From NCBI GenBank assembly GCA_902767175.1, contig CACXGH010000167.1, positions 1 through 17,921 on the forward strand: a stretch of DNA of 17,921 nt, in the 5' to 3' direction. Positions 1 through 8,796 of this stretch are shown here, one piece after another (within the stretch, counting starts at the first letter, position 1; each line of letters opens with the position of its first letter). The position numbers were made by a program, and so were the translations under genes. This DNA comes from an uncultured Ruminococcus sp. (GTDB lineage: Bacteria; Bacillota; Clostridia; Oscillospirales; Acutalibacteraceae). The notes under the pieces are model-generated. The model did no database searches. It was not told where the DNA came from and was given only the letters and a program-made list of their open reading frames with translations.

Positions 1-75
1 AAAGCTCCCCGACGTCTGTTGACGGCGTCGCTCGCTCCAATCAAGCGAGCTTGTTGGAGCTTTGCTCCTTGTTTA
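1..75 (+). repeat. R0 multi-hairpin repeat, copy A (left edge, truncated by window)
   Basis: This copy matches positions 16262-16336 with two substitutions, and the reverse complement of 17841-17915 exactly. The first 6 bases of the 81-bp element lie outside the window. It is almost entirely self-complementary: GACG/CGTC arms, then GCTCCAA-t-CAAG / CTTG-TTGGAGC around a cgag loop (about 32-58), then GGAGC-ttt-GCTCC (56-68). The last two hairpins share GGAGC, so they are mutually exclusive. It encodes no protein. It could be a dispersed intergenic repeat, a MITE remnant or a terminator-like RNA structure. Confidence 0.8.
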
Positions 76-100
76 ACACTTTTTGTTAATCATTTGTTTA

Positions 101-432
101 CTCATTCAAAAACCCTGCCGACGGTGCCAATTCACGGTGTCAGAAATGCATAACGACAGTTTATTGACCGCGCCGATAGTTCTTTATTCAATAAAGCAGG
201 CACGGTAAACAGGCAATAGAATACCGTACATTAATTCTTTTGTCAGCCAGCCCGAAAGCAGCCTTTTAGCTGCGTGGGCGGATATCGAAGTGTTGCGGCA
301 CCGTGTGCCGCCCGTGCCGGCTGCCGCGGAGATGAAGTATAGCCTTGCAATGACAGAGTGAGCGAATGCGAACGATAGTGCGAATTGACAGCGGAGGCAC
401 TCCGCCGCGAATCGACAGCGGAGGCACTCCGC
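101..432. repeat. Palindromic repeat mosaic, cluster I
   Basis: This non-coding stretch before the first gene is made of units that recur at 10.4-10.7 kb and 11.1-11.4 kb. It holds one 47-bp R2 unit (128-174) with its tail to about 203, one R1 unit (207-263), a hairpin GCGGCAC-cgt-GTGCCGC (295-311), and a tandem pair of ~27-bp units (380-406 and 407-432), each carrying CGGAG-gca-CTCCG. The tandem units are reverse-complement relatives of the R2 entry segment. I see no convincing gene here. Confidence 0.75.
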
Positions 433-461
433 TTGACAAGAGGGGGGAATTGATATAGAAT
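433..461 (+). promoter_or_regulatory. Sigma-A promoter of the glycosylation operon
   Basis: TTGACA (433-438) and TAGAAT (456-461) are separated by exactly 17 bp, and the predicted transcription start is near 468. The -35 box begins at the base after the last repeat of cluster I, so the hairpin repeats sit where upstream promoter contacts would be. The start near 468 leaves only about 9 nt before the GTG at 477, which favours ATG 501 as the real start codon. Confidence 0.75.
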
Positions 462-500
462 GTTAGATGTAGAAATGTGTTTAAAAAGGGAGAGTGGGGC

Positions 501-1091
501 ATGAAAATAAAGGAGCTGTTTATCGGAGAGACAAGCCATACGGGAATACAGTTTTTCAGAAGCCTGTTTGTCGGCGGTATCGCCACTGCAGCAGATATGC
601 TCGTAATGATATTATTCCGTGAGCTTATGAAAGTGCCTGAGGGCATTGCGGCAATGTTCGGCTTCATTGTGGGTCTTGCGGTAAACTATATAGTATCAAG
701 CTTCTGGGTGTTTGCCAAAGCTAAAGTGAAAAACAGAATAATCGACTTTATCGGATTTGCCGTGATAGGAATAATAGGCTTAGGTCTTACTCAGCTCATT
801 ATTGAACCGTTCGCTGTGGAAGGAATGTTCGGACAGGGAATTTTCGTGACATGGAAACTGTTCGGTGAACTGCTGCCTGTGGATAAGTATTATATTGTAG
901 GTAAAGTCCTTGCCGTTGTTATAGTCTATATGTGGAACTTCTTTGCGAGAAAGTTCATTCTGTACAGAAAGGTCGAAGAAAAGGACGGCACTGCAGAAAA
1001 AGGCGCAGAAAGCATAGAAAAAACCGAAAAAACCGAGAAAACTGACGAAGCAGAAAACAAAACTGAAACAGCAGAAAAAGACAGTAAATAA
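501..1091 (+). CDS. GtrA-like four-helix membrane protein
   Basis: This 196-residue protein matches the GtrA family (PF04138). Members are small polytopic proteins implicated in moving polyprenyl-phosphate-linked sugars across the membrane or assisting cell-surface glycosyltransferases. Four hydrophobic helices are visible at about residues 19-40, 47-68, 79-104 and 131-155. The family pattern F-R-x-L-F-V-G-G near residues 19-26 and the N-x-x-x-S-x-x-W-V-F segment (62-71) are clear. The final ~38 residues are a charged Lys/Glu/Thr tail with repeated KTE units, presumably cytosolic and disordered. I chose ATG 501 because an AGGGAG/GTGGGG ribosome site precedes it; an in-frame GTG at 477 has no room for one after the predicted transcript start. 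It is first in a run with an FAD oxidoreductase and a GT39-like enzyme, which supports a role in lipid-linked sugar handling. The substrate is unknown. Confidence 0.85.
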   Translation: MKIKELFIGETSHTGIQFFRSLFVGGIATAADMLVMILFRELMKVPEGIAAMFGFIVGLAVNYIVSSFWVFAKAKVKNRIIDFIGFAVIGIIGLGLTQLIIEPFAVEGMFGQGIFVTWKLFGELLPVDKYYIVGKVLAVVIVYMWNFFARKFILYRKVEEKDGTAEKGAESIEKTEKTEKTDEAENKTETAEKDSK

Positions 1092-1110
1092 AAGAAGGGT
1101 AACGGACAAG

Positions 1111-2691
1111 ATGAAGAAAATAGTTATAATAGGTGCCGGTCCTGCAGGACTGACGGCTGCCAATGAACTTTTAAAGGATAATACCCGGGAATATGAGGTC
1201 GTTATATTAGAAGAAAGTCAGGCTATCGGCGGAATATCACAGACCGTTAAATATAACGGCAACAGAATGGATATAGGCGGCCACCGTTTTTTCTCCAAGA
1301 GCGATGAGATAATGGAATGGTGGAAGGAGCTTATGCCGCTGCAGGGCAAGGACGCATTTGACGATAAGCTTTTAGGCAGAGAGAAACCGCTTGCACAGGG
1401 CGGTCCCGACCCCGAAAAGGAAGATGTCGTAATGCTTGTCCGTGACAGAGTGTCAAGAATTTACTATAAAAAGCACTTCTTTGACTATCCCGTTACGATG
1501 TCTGCTTCTACAATAAAGAATATGGGCTTTCTTGCAACTATGGCGGCAGGCTTCAGCTATCTTAAAGCCTGTATAGTCAAAAAACCCGAAACCTCACTTG
1601 AGAATTTCTATATAAACCGCTTCGGAAAAAAGCTCTACAGTATGTTCTTTGAGGGCTATACAGAAAAACTGTGGGGACGTCACCCGAGCGATATTTCGGC
1701 TGATTGGGGCTCTCAGAGAGTAAAGGGGCTGTCCATAAGAGCCGTTATCAAGGATATGTTCTCAAAGCTTTTCGGCGGAAAAAAGAAAAAGAACAAAAAG
1801 AATGTTGAAACCTCTCTTATAGAACAGTTCTGGTACCCTAAATACGGTCCCGGTCAGCTATGGGAGCTTGCGGCTGAAAGAGCCTGTCAAAAGGGCGCCA
1901 GACTGATAAAGGGCTGTTCGGTCAAGAATATAGTATGCGAAAACGGAAAAATTACTTCAGTGATATGCGAGACAAAGGACGGAGAAATGACTGTAGAGGG
2001 CGATATCTTCATATCATCAATGCCGGTAAGGGACCTTGTTCTCGGAATGAAGGGGGAAGAGCCTGCGCAGGATATAAAGGATATAGCAGACGGTCTGCCT
2101 TATCGTGACTTTGTAACGGTAGGACTTCTCGTAAACAGACTTGACCTTGAAAACAGGACAAAGATAAAAACCCTCGGAAACATCGTTCCCGACTGCTGGA
2201 TATATGTTCAGGAAACAAACGTAAAGCTCGGCAGAATTCAGATATTCAACAATTGGTCGCCCTATATGGTAAAGGACCCCGAACATACGGTATGGATAGG
2301 TCTTGAATATTTCTGTAAGGAGGGGGACGACTTCTGGTGTATGTCAGATGATGAGTGCATAGAGCTTGCGTCGAAGGAGCTTGAGAGCATGGGAGTCATA
2401 AATGCCGATGAAGTCCTTGACAGCCACCGTGAAAGAGTGAAAAAGGCATATCCTGCCTATTTTGATACATATGCCTATATGGATAAGCTTATTGAATTTC
2501 TTGACGGCTATGATAATCTCTACTGTGTCGGAAGAAACGGACAGCACCGCTACAACAATATGGACCATTCCATGCTTACGGCTATCCGTGCCGCACAGGC
2601 AATAAAGGAAGGCATTACAGACAAGCACGATATATGGAATGTCAACACCGAAAAGGAATACCACGAAACAAAAGAAACCAAATCAGAATAA
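1111..2691 (+). CDS. FAD-dependent oxidoreductase, amine-oxidase / UDP-galactopyranose mutase-like
   Basis: This 526-residue flavoprotein begins with a Rossmann dinucleotide fold: K-K-I-V-I-I-G-A-G-P-A-G, with GxGxxG at residues 8-13. It has the G-G-H-R-F-F segment at 56-61 and a C-terminal FAD-closing motif around residues 471-500 (Y-C-V-G-R-N-G-Q-H-R-Y). This is the layout of the protoporphyrinogen oxidase/phytoene desaturase/UDP-galactopyranose mutase superfamily (PF13450, PF01593). The actual reaction cannot be read from sequence. Position between gtrA-like and GT39-like genes suggests a sugar-nucleotide or polyprenyl-sugar substrate, not heme synthesis. The gene starts 19 nt after the upstream stop behind GAAGGG. 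An odd lysine-rich stretch at residues 224-231 (K-K-K-K-N-K-K) in mid-protein may be a surface loop that contacts the membrane. It contains a classical A-AAA-AAG slippery sequence, probably by chance. Confidence 0.8.
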   Translation: MKKIVIIGAGPAGLTAANELLKDNTREYEVVILEESQAIGGISQTVKYNGNRMDIGGHRFFSKSDEIMEWWKELMPLQGKDAFDDKLLGREKPLAQGGPDPEKEDVVMLVRDRVSRIYYKKHFFDYPVTMSASTIKNMGFLATMAAGFSYLKACIVKKPETSLENFYINRFGKKLYSMFFEGYTEKLWGRHPSDISADWGSQRVKGLSIRAVIKDMFSKLFGGKKKKNKKNVETSLIEQFWYPKYGPGQLWELAAERACQKGARLIKGCSVKNIVCENGKITSVICETKDGEMTVEGDIFISSMPVRDLVLGMKGEEPAQDIKDIADGLPYRDFVTVGLLVNRLDLENRTKIKTLGNIVPDCWIYVQETNVKLGRIQIFNNWSPYMVKDPEHTVWIGLEYFCKEGDDFWCMSDDECIELASKELESMGVINADEVLDSHRERVKKAYPAYFDTYAYMDKLIEFLDGYDNLYCVGRNGQHRYNNMDHSMLTAIRAAQAIKEGITDKHDIWNVNTEKEYHETKETKSE

Positions 2692-2778
2692 CCGGATTTT
2701 CCGTAAAACCTGATACCGCAGTTTTGTCCGTGAATCAGAACAATGCAGGTTTACGGAGAAACGACAGAGGAAGATGAA

Positions 2779-4521
2779 ATGGAACAGGTAAAAGAAAAAG
2801 CTGCCCGCAGTTCAGAAACGGGCGGCGTGATCTCAAGTATTGCAGGTACGTTTTACAGTCACCCTATACTCACGGCTGCTGTACTGTGCGTTATGAGTAT
2901 GCCTATAGCGACAGGCGCAGTATCAGTGATGAAATCGTTATTGATATGCTTTTACATACTGCTTATCGGCGCCGCCGCCGCAATATACTCGGCAGGCATT
3001 TCAGGACAGAACAAAAAGCTCAGGAGCGTTATTATAATATCCTCGTCAGCCGCAGCGGCAGCGTTTCTGTTTTTCTATGAGTCCTTTATAAAAGGCTCTT
3101 ATTCGATAGTAATAATGAACGGAGGTATCGCCCTTTGTGTCGGTATCTTCTTTTATTTGTATGCCTGCAATAAGCTGAACACGAGGAACATTATCCTCCT
3201 GTTATTTGCGGCAGGCTTTATAATGCGGCTTTCCTACATTCTGATGATGAGTGCAGGCATGATACAGCACGATGTTTATACAATAGGAGCAGGTGCAGGT
3301 CACTCAGGATATATCGAATACCTGTATGAAAACGGTCATCTTCCCGACTTTGACGTAAGACAGGTCGACCAATTCTATCACCCTCCGCTGCACCATATCA
3401 TAGCGGCAGTATGGATGAGAATACAGACTATGTCCGGCACGGAATATGCCGCTGCTTATGAGAATATACAGCTTCTCACACTGTTTTATTCCTCCGTCTG
3501 CCTTATTCTGTCATATAAGATATTCCGCAGGGCAGGACTTTCAGGTGCGGCGCTTATAACGGCAACGGCAATAATAGCTCTCTGTCCGACATTTTACATT
3601 CTTTCCGGCAGCATAAACAATGATATACTTTCAATAACCTTTATGCTCGGCGCTGTACTTAATACCATGTATTGGTATAAGTCAAGAAATATCGGCAGGA
3701 TAATATGCATAGCGCTTTGTATTGGTCTCGGTATGATGACAAAGCTCTCCGTATGGATGGTGGCTCCTGCCGTGGCGCTTGTTTTCATTTTCGTGTTCTT
3801 TACAAGTATAAAGGATTGGCTGAAATATCTTGTGCAGTATTCGGTATTTATTATAGTATGCGCTCCTATAGCTTTGTTCTGGTCGGTAAGAAACTTCCTT
3901 ATGTGGGGAGTGCCGTTTACGTTCGTACAAAGGCTTTCGGAGAAGTCAGCACAGTATGTAGGAGATATTCCGCTGCTGACGAGACTGTTCGATTTCAGCC
4001 CGTATCAGTTTGCCGATACCGCTCCGCAGTTTGTTATGTACAAGGGCAGCTATAACGAATACAATCCGCTTATAGGCTTTTTCAAGACTTCTATGTTTGA
4101 CGAAGGAATATCAGTAAGGCGCTTTTCAAGACTGCCCGGTTTCAGTCATATACTTCTCTTTTCCGCAATTGCTCTGGGCATTATAGCCTTTGCCGCAATG
4201 ATAGTAATGTTCGTCAGAAAAAATCCGAAGCAGGACAGTGTTACAAAGGCATTTTTAGGCATGATATACTTTGTGATACTCGGAATGTACTATTACTTCT
4301 GCATTGACTATCCCCATGTATGCACAATGAACGTCCGCTATGGTGTTCCTCTTATCGTAATAGGCGCACTCTCCGCAGGCTATCTTGTCGGAGAGCTGAT
4401 AAACAGCAAAAAGAAAGCTGCACTTACAGCCGGAGGTGTGATATGCGCTGTGACCGCAATTTATGCCGTGAGCGGATTTGTTGTATTCAATATATGCGCT
4501 GAGTCACTTTTGAAGCTGTGA
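2779..4521 (+). CDS. Polytopic membrane glycosyltransferase, GT39/PMT-like
   Basis: This is a 580-residue protein with roughly a dozen hydrophobic helices. It resembles GT-C fold glycosyltransferases of the GT39/ArnT-PMT group (PF13231), which transfer sugars from polyprenyl-phosphate donors on the outer face of the membrane. Supporting motifs are an extracytoplasmic loop after helix ~5 containing Q-H-D (about 163-165) and the F-Y-H-P-P-L-H-H-I segment (H201-H206), the characteristic HPPL/F-H signature before the next helix. I chose ATG 2779 because GAGG lies 8 nt upstream; the in-frame ATG at 2743 has no ribosome site and would add 12 polar residues. An 87-nt gap without a visible promoter separates it from the flavoprotein gene. 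The acceptor is unknown (teichoic acid, glycan or protein). Confidence 0.78.
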   Translation: MEQVKEKAARSSETGGVISSIAGTFYSHPILTAAVLCVMSMPIATGAVSVMKSLLICFYILLIGAAAAIYSAGISGQNKKLRSVIIISSSAAAAAFLFFYESFIKGSYSIVIMNGGIALCVGIFFYLYACNKLNTRNIILLLFAAGFIMRLSYILMMSAGMIQHDVYTIGAGAGHSGYIEYLYENGHLPDFDVRQVDQFYHPPLHHIIAAVWMRIQTMSGTEYAAAYENIQLLTLFYSSVCLILSYKIFRRAGLSGAALITATAIIALCPTFYILSGSINNDILSITFMLGAVLNTMYWYKSRNIGRIICIALCIGLGMMTKLSVWMVAPAVALVFIFVFFTSIKDWLKYLVQYSVFIIVCAPIALFWSVRNFLMWGVPFTFVQRLSEKSAQYVGDIPLLTRLFDFSPYQFADTAPQFVMYKGSYNEYNPLIGFFKTSMFDEGISVRRFSRLPGFSHILLFSAIALGIIAFAAMIVMFVRKNPKQDSVTKAFLGMIYFVILGMYYYFCIDYPHVCTMNVRYGVPLIVIGALSAGYLVGELINSKKKAALTAGGVICAVTAIYAVSGFVVFNICAESLLKL

Positions 4522-4554
4522 TATTTTCTCAGACAGCAGCAAGGAGCTGAAATA

Positions 4555-5148
4555 ATGTTTTTCAAGAAAAAAGAAACTATCGGCGGAGCCGAGTTCATAA
4601 TTGCAGGGCTTGGCAATCCCGACCGCAAATACGAAAATACAAGGCACAATGCAGGCTTTATAACGGCGGATACCCTTGCGGATAAGCTTGATGCAAGGAT
4701 AGACCGCATAAAATTCAAGTCTCTGTGCACAACAGTTATGATAGCCGACAGGAAGGTCCTTCTGATGAAGCCCTCGACATATATGAATTTAAGCGGTCAG
4801 GCCGTGACAGAGGCTATGAGCTTCTATAAAATACCGCCTGAAAAGACGCTTATTATCCTTGACGATATTTCTCTTGATGTAGGAAAGCTGAGAATAAGGA
4901 GAAAGGGCAGTGACGGCGGACATAACGGAATGAAGAATATAATCTATCTTTCGGGCAGTGATCAGTTCCCGAGAATAAAGATAGGTGTCGGCAAAAAGCC
5001 GGAACAGTGGGACCTTGCCGATTGGGTACTGTCGGGCTTTACAAAAACCGAACAGCAGAGTCTTGACGAAGCCGTGAAGAAAGCCTGTGAAGCAGCAGAG
5101 CTGATAATATCGGGTCAGACAGACAAGGCAATGAATCTTTTCAACTGA
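4555..5148 (+). CDS. pth: Peptidyl-tRNA hydrolase
   Basis: This 197-residue cytosolic enzyme cleaves the ester bond of peptidyl-tRNAs released from stalled ribosomes, recycling tRNA. All key residues are visible. The G-L-G-N-P motif gives N21 (E. coli N10) and T-R-H-N-A-G-F gives the catalytic H31 (H20). N78 in T-Y-M-N-L-S-G corresponds to N68, D103 in L-D-D-I to D93, and N124 in G-G-H-N-G to N114. An N-terminal extension of about 13 residues (M-F-F-K-K-K...) precedes the usual start; the ATG is kept because AAGGAG sits 8 nt upstream. It lies 33 nt after the glycosyltransferase gene and 8 nt before mfd, a widespread Firmicute pairing. Confidence 0.96.
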   Translation: MFFKKKETIGGAEFIIAGLGNPDRKYENTRHNAGFITADTLADKLDARIDRIKFKSLCTTVMIADRKVLLMKPSTYMNLSGQAVTEAMSFYKIPPEKTLIILDDISLDVGKLRIRRKGSDGGHNGMKNIIYLSGSDQFPRIKIGVGKKPEQWDLADWVLSGFTKTEQQSLDEAVKKACEAAELIISGQTDKAMNLFN

Positions 5149-5156
5149 GGTCATAT

Positions 5157-8100
5157 ATGAAATTCTTATATAACGTACTAAATGATACGGCGGAGTTCCG
5201 TCAGCTCCTGTCAGCCGTTGATTCGGGCAGTCTGCCTGCAATGGCAACGGGACTTTCCTCTGTTCATAAGGCTCATCTAATAAGCGAGCTTTGCAGGCAG
5301 ACAGACAAAAAGGCTCTTATTATTGCAGGAGATGAGGCGGAAGCGGCGAGACTTTGTTCCGATCTTAATGCGATGGGGAAAAGGGCTGTATTCTATCCTG
5401 CAAGGGACTTCACGTTCCGTGAGGTCGAAGGTGTATCGAGGGAATTTGAGCATCAGCGGATAGGAGCGCTGTATTCCTACGTTTCGGGAGACAGCAGCGT
5501 CCTTATATGCTGTGCAGACGCCGCAATGCAGTATACCATACCTAAAAACAAGCTTATCTCCTGCACCACAGAGGTGAAGGAAGGCAGCGATATTTCCCCG
5601 GAAAAAATAATAGCGTCTCTTGTTGCAGGAGGATATGTCCGTGTCGAGCAGGTTGACGGAACAGGTCAGTTTGCCGTTCGAGGAGGTATCCTCGACTTTT
5701 TCATGCCTTCTTCCGCTGCTCCGTGCAGAATTGAATTCTGGGGAGACGAGATAGATACTATTTCGTCCTTTGACATAGAAACACAGCGCCGTACACAGAG
5801 GCTTTCAAGCTTTGTAATTACTCCGTCAAGCGAGATGATCTTTGACGATGCAGATGCGCTTGCCGACAGAATAGACGAAAGAGCTAAAGCTCTCAGGGGA
5901 AGGAATGCGCAAAAGGCACGGCTTATTCTGAGCAAAGAAAGTGAACTGCTCAGGGGCGGCGGAAGGCTTGGTTCGGCAGATAAATTCTACAGCCTTATAT
6001 ATGATAAGCCTGCCGACGTTTTCGATTATATCGGAGATGACGACCTTGTGTTCTTCTCTGAGCAGACAAAGATAAATGAGAGAATGAAAAGCTCCGCATG
6101 GCAATGGGGCGAGGATATAAAGGACTATTTAAGCGAGGGAATTCTCTGCAAGGGTCTGGACTGCTTTTCGGGAGACAAGACTCAGCTTATGAAAAGTGCG
6201 GAAAAGCACCGGCTTATCTTCTGTGAAAATTATACCAAGGGCACAAGCGAGCTGCCTCTGAAAACCCTTGTTAATTTCAGCGTCCGTCAGTTATCACCGT
6301 GGAGCGGTTCCGTAAGCGTGCTTTGTGAGGATATAGACGTTCTTTCCTCAAAGGGAAAGACCTGTGTTATTCTTGCAGGTACGGAAAAAGCAGCGGAAAA
6401 TCTCTATAAAGTCATGAATGACAAGGGATATCATGCTTCACTGATAAAGAGTGATGATGAATTATCGGGCAGCGGCATATATATAACAGGCGGCACCCTT
6501 TCATCGGGTTTTGAATACTACAATTCGGGTTTCAGTCTGATAACTCATCAGAAGGTATCCGATACTGCAAAGGAAAAGAAACGCAGGCGCAGCAAAAGCA
6601 AGGCTATATTCAGTCTTGCGGAGCTGTCGGCAGGTGATTATGTCGTACACAGTACTCATGGTGTAGGTATTTTTGAGGGAATACACAAGATAGAGCTTGA
6701 AGGAATAACAAAGGATTACATCAAGATAAAGTATGCAAGGGGAGATATACTGTACGTTCCCGTAACACAGCTTGACCTTGTTTCAAAGTATATCGGGCCT
6801 CACGAGGACAGCACTGTAAAGCTCAATAAGCTTGGCGGCTCTGAATGGCAGAGAGCCAAAAACCGTGTAAGAACTGCCGTAAAGGATATAGCAGATGAGC
6901 TTATAAGACTTTATTCGGAGAGAATGACTGCGCAGGGTCATGCATTTCCTGCCGATAACGAGTGGCAGCGTGATTTTGAGGCAAGGTTTGAATATGAGGA
7001 AACAGCCGACCAGAAAAGATGTATCGAAGAGATAAAGAGCGATATGGAGCGCACCGCACCTATGGACAGGCTTTTATGCGGCGATGTCGGCTTCGGCAAA
7101 ACAGAAGTCGCCCTGAGAGCTGCATTCAAATGCGTGAGCGATTCAAAGCAGTGTGTGCTTTTAGTACCGACAACAATACTTGCGTGGCAGCATTATCAGA
7201 CAGTGCTCAGACGCTTTGAGGGCTTTCCTGTAAGTGTGGAACTGCTTTCACGCTTCCGTACACCTTCGCAGCAGGAGGAGATAATCAAAAAGCTCAGGCG
7301 CGGAGATATAGATATGGTGATAGGCACGCACAGACTTATTTCCAAAGATGTGACATTCCGTGATTTAGGGCTTGTTATCATAGATGAGGAGCAGCGTTTC
7401 GGTGTAGCGCAGAAGGAAAAGCTGAAAGAAATGTGCAAAAACACCGATGTGCTCACACTGTCCGCTACACCTATCCCGAGAACGCTCAATATGGCTATGT
7501 CGGGAATACGCGATATGTCGTCAATTGAAGAAGCGCCGCAGGACAGACGGCCTGTACAGACCTATGTGCTTGAATATGACGATGCAGTAATAAACGAAGC
7601 TATCCGCAAGGAGCTGAGAAGGGGAGGTCAGGTATTTTACCTGTATAATTCCGTAGAAGGAATAGAACTGAAAGCAAGGGAGATAAGCGACAGGATACCC
7701 GAAGCGAAGGTAGCATTCGGACACGGCAAGATGAGCGAGGGAGAGCTGTCTGAGGTATGGAGAAAAATGCTTGAGCAGGAGATAAACGTACTGATAAGCA
7801 CTACTATAATAGAGACAGGTGTAGATATCCCTAATGCCAATACGCTTATTATTGAAAATGCCGACAGGCTCGGACTATCCCAGCTTCATCAGCTCAGGGG
7901 CAGAGTAGGACGCTCCGCAAGGAGAGCCTATGCATATTTCACATTCCGCAGGGACAAGGTGCTGTCGGAAATATCTCAGAAAAGACTTGATGCGATAAAG
8001 GAATTCACCGAATTCGGTTCGGGCTTCAAAATAGCTATGCGTGACCTTGAACTCAGGGGAGCAGGAAACCTTCTCGGTGCCAAGCAGCACGGTCACATGG

Positions 8101-8621
8101 CTGACGTGGGTTATGATATGTATATGAAGCTTTTAGGCGAGGCAGTAAGCGCCGCCAAGGGCGATGCCCCCGCAGATACCGATATTGACTGTCTCATTGA
8201 CGTGAGAATTGAAGCACATATTCCCGAAAACTATATCGAAAGCCTTAGCCGCCGTCTCGAAATATACAGAAGAATAGCCGATATACGGACAGATGAAGAC
8301 GCAAGCGATGTACTTGATGAGCTTATCGACCGTTTCGGAGACGTACCCGATGCTGTCAAAGGGCTTATCAATATTGCACTTCTGAGAAGCAAAGCGGAAA
8401 AGCTCGGCATTTATGAAATAAAGCAGCAGCCCGATTATCTGCTTCTGTATGTCCGTCAGCTCAGATCGGAGGCTGTAGCAGATATAATAGGACGTTTTTC
8501 GGGCAGGGCAATGCTGAATGCCGCAGCAAAGCCGTATATAGCAGTAAAGCTCAGAAAAAACGAAAATATCCGTGAACTGATAAACTCACTGATACTTCCC
8601 GAAAAATCAGGGCTTATCTGA
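5157..8621 (+). CDS. mfd: Transcription-repair coupling factor Mfd
   Basis: This 1154-residue DNA translocase removes RNA polymerase stalled at lesions and recruits UvrA for nucleotide excision repair. The length is typical of the family. Domains in order are a UvrB-like N-terminal region (about 1-350), a CarD-like RNA-polymerase interaction domain starting near residue 485 (S-A-G-D-Y-V-V-H-x-x-H-G-V-G), and a RecG-like SF2 motor. The motor has Walker A G-D-V-G-F-G-K-T-E (about 642-650), Walker B D-E-E-Q (about 743-746) and S-A-T-P-I-P-R-T-L. Motif VI is in the Q-L-R-G-R-V-G-R segment, and a TRCF C-terminal domain starts near 1005. The ribosome site TGAGGT overlaps the pth stop codon, giving an 8-bp intergenic gap and probable co-transcription. 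No frameshift or missing motif was seen. Confidence 0.97.
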   Translation: MKFLYNVLNDTAEFRQLLSAVDSGSLPAMATGLSSVHKAHLISELCRQTDKKALIIAGDEAEAARLCSDLNAMGKRAVFYPARDFTFREVEGVSREFEHQRIGALYSYVSGDSSVLICCADAAMQYTIPKNKLISCTTEVKEGSDISPEKIIASLVAGGYVRVEQVDGTGQFAVRGGILDFFMPSSAAPCRIEFWGDEIDTISSFDIETQRRTQRLSSFVITPSSEMIFDDADALADRIDERAKALRGRNAQKARLILSKESELLRGGGRLGSADKFYSLIYDKPADVFDYIGDDDLVFFSEQTKINERMKSSAWQWGEDIKDYLSEGILCKGLDCFSGDKTQLMKSAEKHRLIFCENYTKGTSELPLKTLVNFSVRQLSPWSGSVSVLCEDIDVLSSKGKTCVILAGTEKAAENLYKVMNDKGYHASLIKSDDELSGSGIYITGGTLSSGFEYYNSGFSLITHQKVSDTAKEKKRRRSKSKAIFSLAELSAGDYVVHSTHGVGIFEGIHKIELEGITKDYIKIKYARGDILYVPVTQLDLVSKYIGPHEDSTVKLNKLGGSEWQRAKNRVRTAVKDIADELIRLYSERMTAQGHAFPADNEWQRDFEARFEYEETADQKRCIEEIKSDMERTAPMDRLLCGDVGFGKTEVALRAAFKCVSDSKQCVLLVPTTILAWQHYQTVLRRFEGFPVSVELLSRFRTPSQQEEIIKKLRRGDIDMVIGTHRLISKDVTFRDLGLVIIDEEQRFGVAQKEKLKEMCKNTDVLTLSATPIPRTLNMAMSGIRDMSSIEEAPQDRRPVQTYVLEYDDAVINEAIRKELRRGGQVFYLYNSVEGIELKAREISDRIPEAKVAFGHGKMSEGELSEVWRKMLEQEINVLISTTIIETGVDIPNANTLIIENADRLGLSQLHQLRGRVGRSARRAYAYFTFRRDKVLSEISQKRLDAIKEFTEFGSGFKIAMRDLELRGAGNLLGAKQHGHMADVGYDMYMKLLGEAVSAAKGDAPADTDIDCLIDVRIEAHIPENYIESLSRRLEIYRRIADIRTDEDASDVLDELIDRFGDVPDAVKGLINIALLRSKAEKLGIYEIKQQPDYLLLYVRQLRSEAVADIIGRFSGRAMLNAAAKPYIAVKLRKNENIRELINSLILPEKSGLI

Positions 8622-8634
8622 CAGAGCAGTATCC

Positions 8635-8703
8635 GGTAATTTGCATTATTATTTATACCATAATGTCATAATAATCGACAGCTTGAAAGAATTACCTCGT
8701 TTT
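8635..8703 (+). terminator. Possible weak terminator after mfd
   Basis: A long AT-rich stem can form from GGTAATT (8635-8641) with AATTACC (8690-8696), with an inner ATTATTAT/ATAATAAT pairing (8645-8652 with 8668-8675). It is followed by TCGTTTTCC. The stem is GC-poor and the U tract short, so it would be a leaky terminator at best. Confidence 0.35.
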
Positions 8704-8705
8704 CC

Positions 8706-8734
8706 TTGACTTTAACATGATATTATGCTATTAT
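8706..8734 (+). promoter_or_regulatory. Strong extended -10 promoter for the Pro/Gln-rich protein
   Basis: TTGACT (8706-8711) lies 17 bp from TATTAT (8729-8734), and TGC directly before the -10 makes it an extended -10 element. The predicted transcript start is near 8741, giving a leader of about 56 nt. Confidence 0.75.
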
Positions 8735-8796
8735 TTGGTTAAGTTCATTATTATTTCAAAATAAATAATGAAATCTTTTTGAAAGGAATGTATATT

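Noticed and set aside
101..432. CRISPR-like array from the recurring units in cluster I
   Set aside because: The repeats are of mixed length and order, with no constant repeat-spacer alternation and no cas genes in the window.
243..667. Minus-strand ORFs of 98 and 133 codons across cluster I
   Set aside because: They run through the palindromic repeats, overlap the gtrA-like gene, lack ribosome sites and have compositions dictated by the repeats.
1780..1815. A-AAA-AAG slippery sequence inside the flavoprotein gene as a programmed -1 frameshift site
   Set aside because: The -1 frame reaches a stop within about ten codons and would cut the enzyme in half; the site arises naturally from a Lys-rich stretch. 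No stimulatory structure was evident.
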